Shown here piece after piece: positions 61,330-64,000 of a stretch of DNA of 64,000 bases (position 1 is the first letter of the stretch; every line of letters starts with the position of its first letter). The position numbers and the translations under genes were made by a program. The DNA comes from Hippophae tibetana (Eukaryota > Streptophyta > Magnoliopsida > Rosales > Elaeagnaceae). Where the stretch lies: the NCBI GenBank assembly GCA_037013495.1, contig CM072806.1, forward strand, positions 27,592,001 through 27,656,000. Direction: 5' to 3'. The notes beneath the pieces are model-generated. The model saw nothing but the letters and a program-made list of their open reading frames with translations, ran no database searches and was not told where the DNA came from.

Positions 61330-64000
61330 AGGACTTCATGCTTCTAACAATATTGAATGGGTCTTTATAATATCATGATTAATCTCATATCACTTCATGA
61401 CTTGTTATTACCCATTGAACTTATTTCTTGGGATCTCCAGTCTATAAGTTGGGTTTCCATCATGAGTGAACTCTTCATTCTAAGGACATTAGTCCTATTC
61501 CTTTCGAGATTTTGAAAACCTTCTCTCTTGCCAATCATTTTGTCAAAGGATTAGCCAAATTTTCATCAGTACGTACATGATCCAGTCTTAACTCCTATAG
61601 AGATAAATTCTCTAACAGTACTATACTTATGATGTATTTTTTGTCTCTTGCTATTGTAATAATGGTTCTGAATCTTTGCAATAGCCACGATATAATCGTA
61701 GTGAAATCAGGATGGCTGGTATCATTTTTTCCCATAAAGGGACCTCAACTAACAGACTTCTTAACCAACTTGTTTCTTCACTAGTATTAGCTAGTACTAT
61801 CATTTTTGAATCCATCATAGATTTAACCAAAATTGTCTATTTCTTAGACTTCTAAGAAAAAATTCCACCAACAATGTTAAATATATAGCCACTACTTGCT
61901 TTAGAGTATTCTGATAAGGTGTTCCAATCAGCATCACTCTCTCCTTTTAGAATAGCGGGAAAATTTTTATAATGTAATCCAAGGTTCATAGTTCTCTTAA
62001 GGTATCTCATGACCCTTTCAATTGCATTCCAATTCTCTATACTAGGTTTACTAGTAAGCCTACATAGTAGTCCTACAACATAAGCTATGTTTGTCCTAGT
62101 GCAGTTAGTAGCTTAACATAAGCTACCAATGATGCTTGCATACTTAGTTTGTTTAACAGCGTCTCTGGTGTTCTTGAACAACTATACACTAGGATCATAA
62201 GGAGTACATGTAGGTTTGTAGTTAAAGTAATTATATTTCTTGACATAGTAATATTTATACCAAGGAGTACACTCGCTTCTCCGAGGTCTTTCATATCAAA
62301 GTTACCACACAATGAAATTTTTACATTATTCACAACATGAATATTTGACCCAAAAATAAGCATGTCATCCACATATAAATATATAATAGTGCAAATTTCA
62401 TTTTCTAATTTATAATAAATGCATTTGTCACTTTCATTCATTTTGAATCCATGTGAGATAACTAGATTATCAAATTTTCCATGACATTATTTAGGTGCTT
62501 ATTTTAGACCATAAAGAGATTTATCTAGTTTACAAATTTTATTTTCTTGACCTGGGACAATAAAGCTCTCAAGTTGGTCCATATAAATATCTTATTCTAA
62601 GTCATCATTTAAAAAGGCAGATTTAACATCCATTTGGTAATAGAAGCAAGAGAGAAAAACACATGTATGGAATTTATTCGTGTGATTGGTGAAAAGGTAT
62701 CAAAGGAATCTACATTTTCCCTTTGCTTGTACCCTTTGGCTACAAGACGAGCTTTGTACTTTTAAATAGTACCATCGAGTTTTATTTTTTTCTTTAGCAT
62801 CCATTTACATCCTATGGTTTTACAACCAGGAGGTAAGTCAACTAAATGTCAAGTTCTATTATACTCAAGAGAGTCCATTTCATCATTTATGACTTCTTTC
62901 CATAAGTTGACATCTAAAGAAGATAAGGCTTCTAGAAGAGTTTGGGGATCTTCTTCTAAGGTATAAGCATAAAAATCAAACCCAATATCCTTAGAGGTTC
63001 GAGCTTGTTCATTTCTCCTAATTTTTGTGTCTAATTCCTCATTTTGTTCACTAGTTCTAGTTATGGATATACTACTAGAAGATGAGCCACCACTATTTTT
63101 CAATTTAAAGGAAACCTATGTTCATAGAAGTCACCATCATTTGATTATATAACTATATGATCATTTAAGTCATATAATTTATAAGTTTTATTCATAGCAA
63201 ATCCTATGAACATACATTCATATGCTCTACTAACAAGTTTATTTCTTTTAGGATCAGGGATCCTAACATAGGCTAAACAACCTCAAGTTTTAAAATAAGT
63301 TAAGTTAGGTTTCTTATTTTTTAAAATTTCATATGGTAAAATTTTACTAGTAGATTTAGACACTCTATTTAGCACATAGCAAACAGTTAATAAAATTTCT
63401 CCCCACTAATGGGAAGCAGCACTAGAGTTTAATAAAATTACAATAATTGATTCAGTAAAAGTTCTTTTTTTTCTTTTAGCTTTGCCATTCATTTCAAGAG
63501 AATAAGGTGCAGTTTTGCATGAATGATTTCATGAGTTTTATAAAAAACATTCAAAATATTTGAATCATATTCAGTGCCTCTGTCACTTTGAAATCTTTTT
63601 ATTTTTCTATTAAGTTGATTTTCAATTTCAATCATAAATATTTTAAACATGTCAAACACTTCACCTTTATTTTTCATTAGATATACATAAGTATAGTCTG
63701 AACAATCATCAATAAAATTTATAAAATAGCATTTTTCATTTCTTGTTAAAATACTATCAAGTTCACATATGTTAGAGTGTATTATGTCTAAAGGTTTAGA
63801 TTCTCTAACTACTCATTTACGTGAAGTTTTGGTTATTTTAGCTTGACTTCAAAATTCACATTTTTTAAAATCATTCAAAGATAATTTAGGGATTAGTTCT
63901 AAGGTACTCATTTTCTTGATTATGTGTTTATTAACATGACAAAGTCTAGCATTTCAAATATTAAAAGAACTTAACATATAAGCAAAAGAAGAAGCTTTAT
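61330..64000 (-). pseudogene. Tork-like copia pol relic: integrase, reverse transcriptase, RNase H; runs off the right edge
   Basis: Minus-strand order. Integrase zinc region and core: NFIDDCSDYTYVYLMKNKGE (about 63715-63660) and FQSDRGTEYDSN (about 63595-63560). The third catalytic block reads NGKAKR (63489-63472), where the family has NG.AER, so the acidic residue is Lys. Integrase end: CLAYVRIPDPKRNKL (about 63285-63240). Linker: 63103-62849, ending LWKEVINDEMDSLEYNRTW. Reverse transcriptase: GCKWMLKKKIKLDGTI, then QMDVKSAFLNDDLE (about 62640-62600), LDKSLYGLK, and an intact YLYVDDMLIFGS (about 62385-62350) in the open frame 62441-62085. RNase H pieces: SIHYDYIVAIAK and KIHHKYSTVRE (about 61705-61605). 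It ends upstream of the purine tract. Frameshifts between blocks show it is dead. The gag and 5' LTR lie beyond the window. Confidence 0.88.

Noticed and set aside
1..64000. CRISPR arrays, bacterial operons, prophage or tRNA/rRNA genes
   Set aside because: Repeats here are tandem or hairpin units of transposons without regular spacers; no tRNA cloverleaf or rRNA core was recognised, and all coding traces are plant mobile elements.

Overview
This window is nuclear DNA of a flowering plant, probably a eudicot, from a gene-poor repeat block. The evidence is a very AT-rich composition, long LTR-like AT stretches with scattered decayed coding, and only plant-type mobile elements: Athila-like Ty3/gypsy, SIRE-like and Tork-like Ty1/copia, CACTA (En/Spm) DNA transposons and an L1-like LINE. 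I see no host protein gene, tRNA, rRNA or CRISPR array. Almost every coding trace is interrupted by stops or frameshifts. The species cannot be named from the sequence alone.

Layout. 1-780 is a gypsy gag fragment (- strand). About 1313-11983 is a large CACTA element (- strand) with hairpin-type subterminal repeats at both ends. It carries a TNPD transposase relic (9759-6332) and a second gene (about 6180-2711) combining a TNPA/Ptta-like region with a Ulp1-type C48 cysteine protease domain. 11984-12600 is the 3' end of an LTR. 12600-15092 is the 5' end of a - strand Athila-like element (gag, tRNA-Asp-type primer site, LTR).

From about 16.2 kb to 54 kb the window is best read as nested insertions. 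An Athila-like element called D1 here (- strand) has its 3' LTR split by a + strand Athila-like element A (17111-31813; two LTRs, primer site, gag, near-perfect 5-bp target duplication). A in turn contains a SIRE-like copia relic with a 5' LTR (C1, up to 25544), a 2049-bp solo LTR with a perfect duplication GTACC (26510-28558), and a 958-bp non-autonomous CACTA element with a perfect duplication GTG (28689-29646). D1 resumes at 31.8-37.4 kb (3' untranslated part, env-like ORF) and carries a copia LTR at 34.1-35.8 kb. A second related element D2 follows (37.4-42.7 kb). Its 3' LTR holds a copia solo LTR with duplication AATCT (37994-39225), and its env-like ORF is cut by a pol-less SIRE-like element C2 (42670-48512: LTR, gag, a separate env-like ORF, purine tract, LTR). 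48.5-52.4 kb holds two LTRs of one family in inverted orientation.

52.4-54.0 kb is an Athila-type reverse transcriptase/RNase H relic (- strand). 54.0-58.7 kb is a + strand element in which gag is followed directly by an env-like ORF, with no pol, and half an LTR. 59.35-60.13 kb is a LINE fragment interrupted by a Tork-like copia element (- strand), whose 3' LTR, purine tract, RNase H, reverse transcriptase and integrase run off the right edge.

No genes cooperate in a host pathway here. What functional logic remains is that of the elements: transposase acting on hairpin-repeat termini, and gag/pol plus primer site, purine tract and LTRs. The most unusual points are env-like (PF20167-like) ORFs in both gypsy and pol-less copia relics, the CACTA-borne Ulp1 protease with its catalytic motifs still readable, and the inverted LTR pair.
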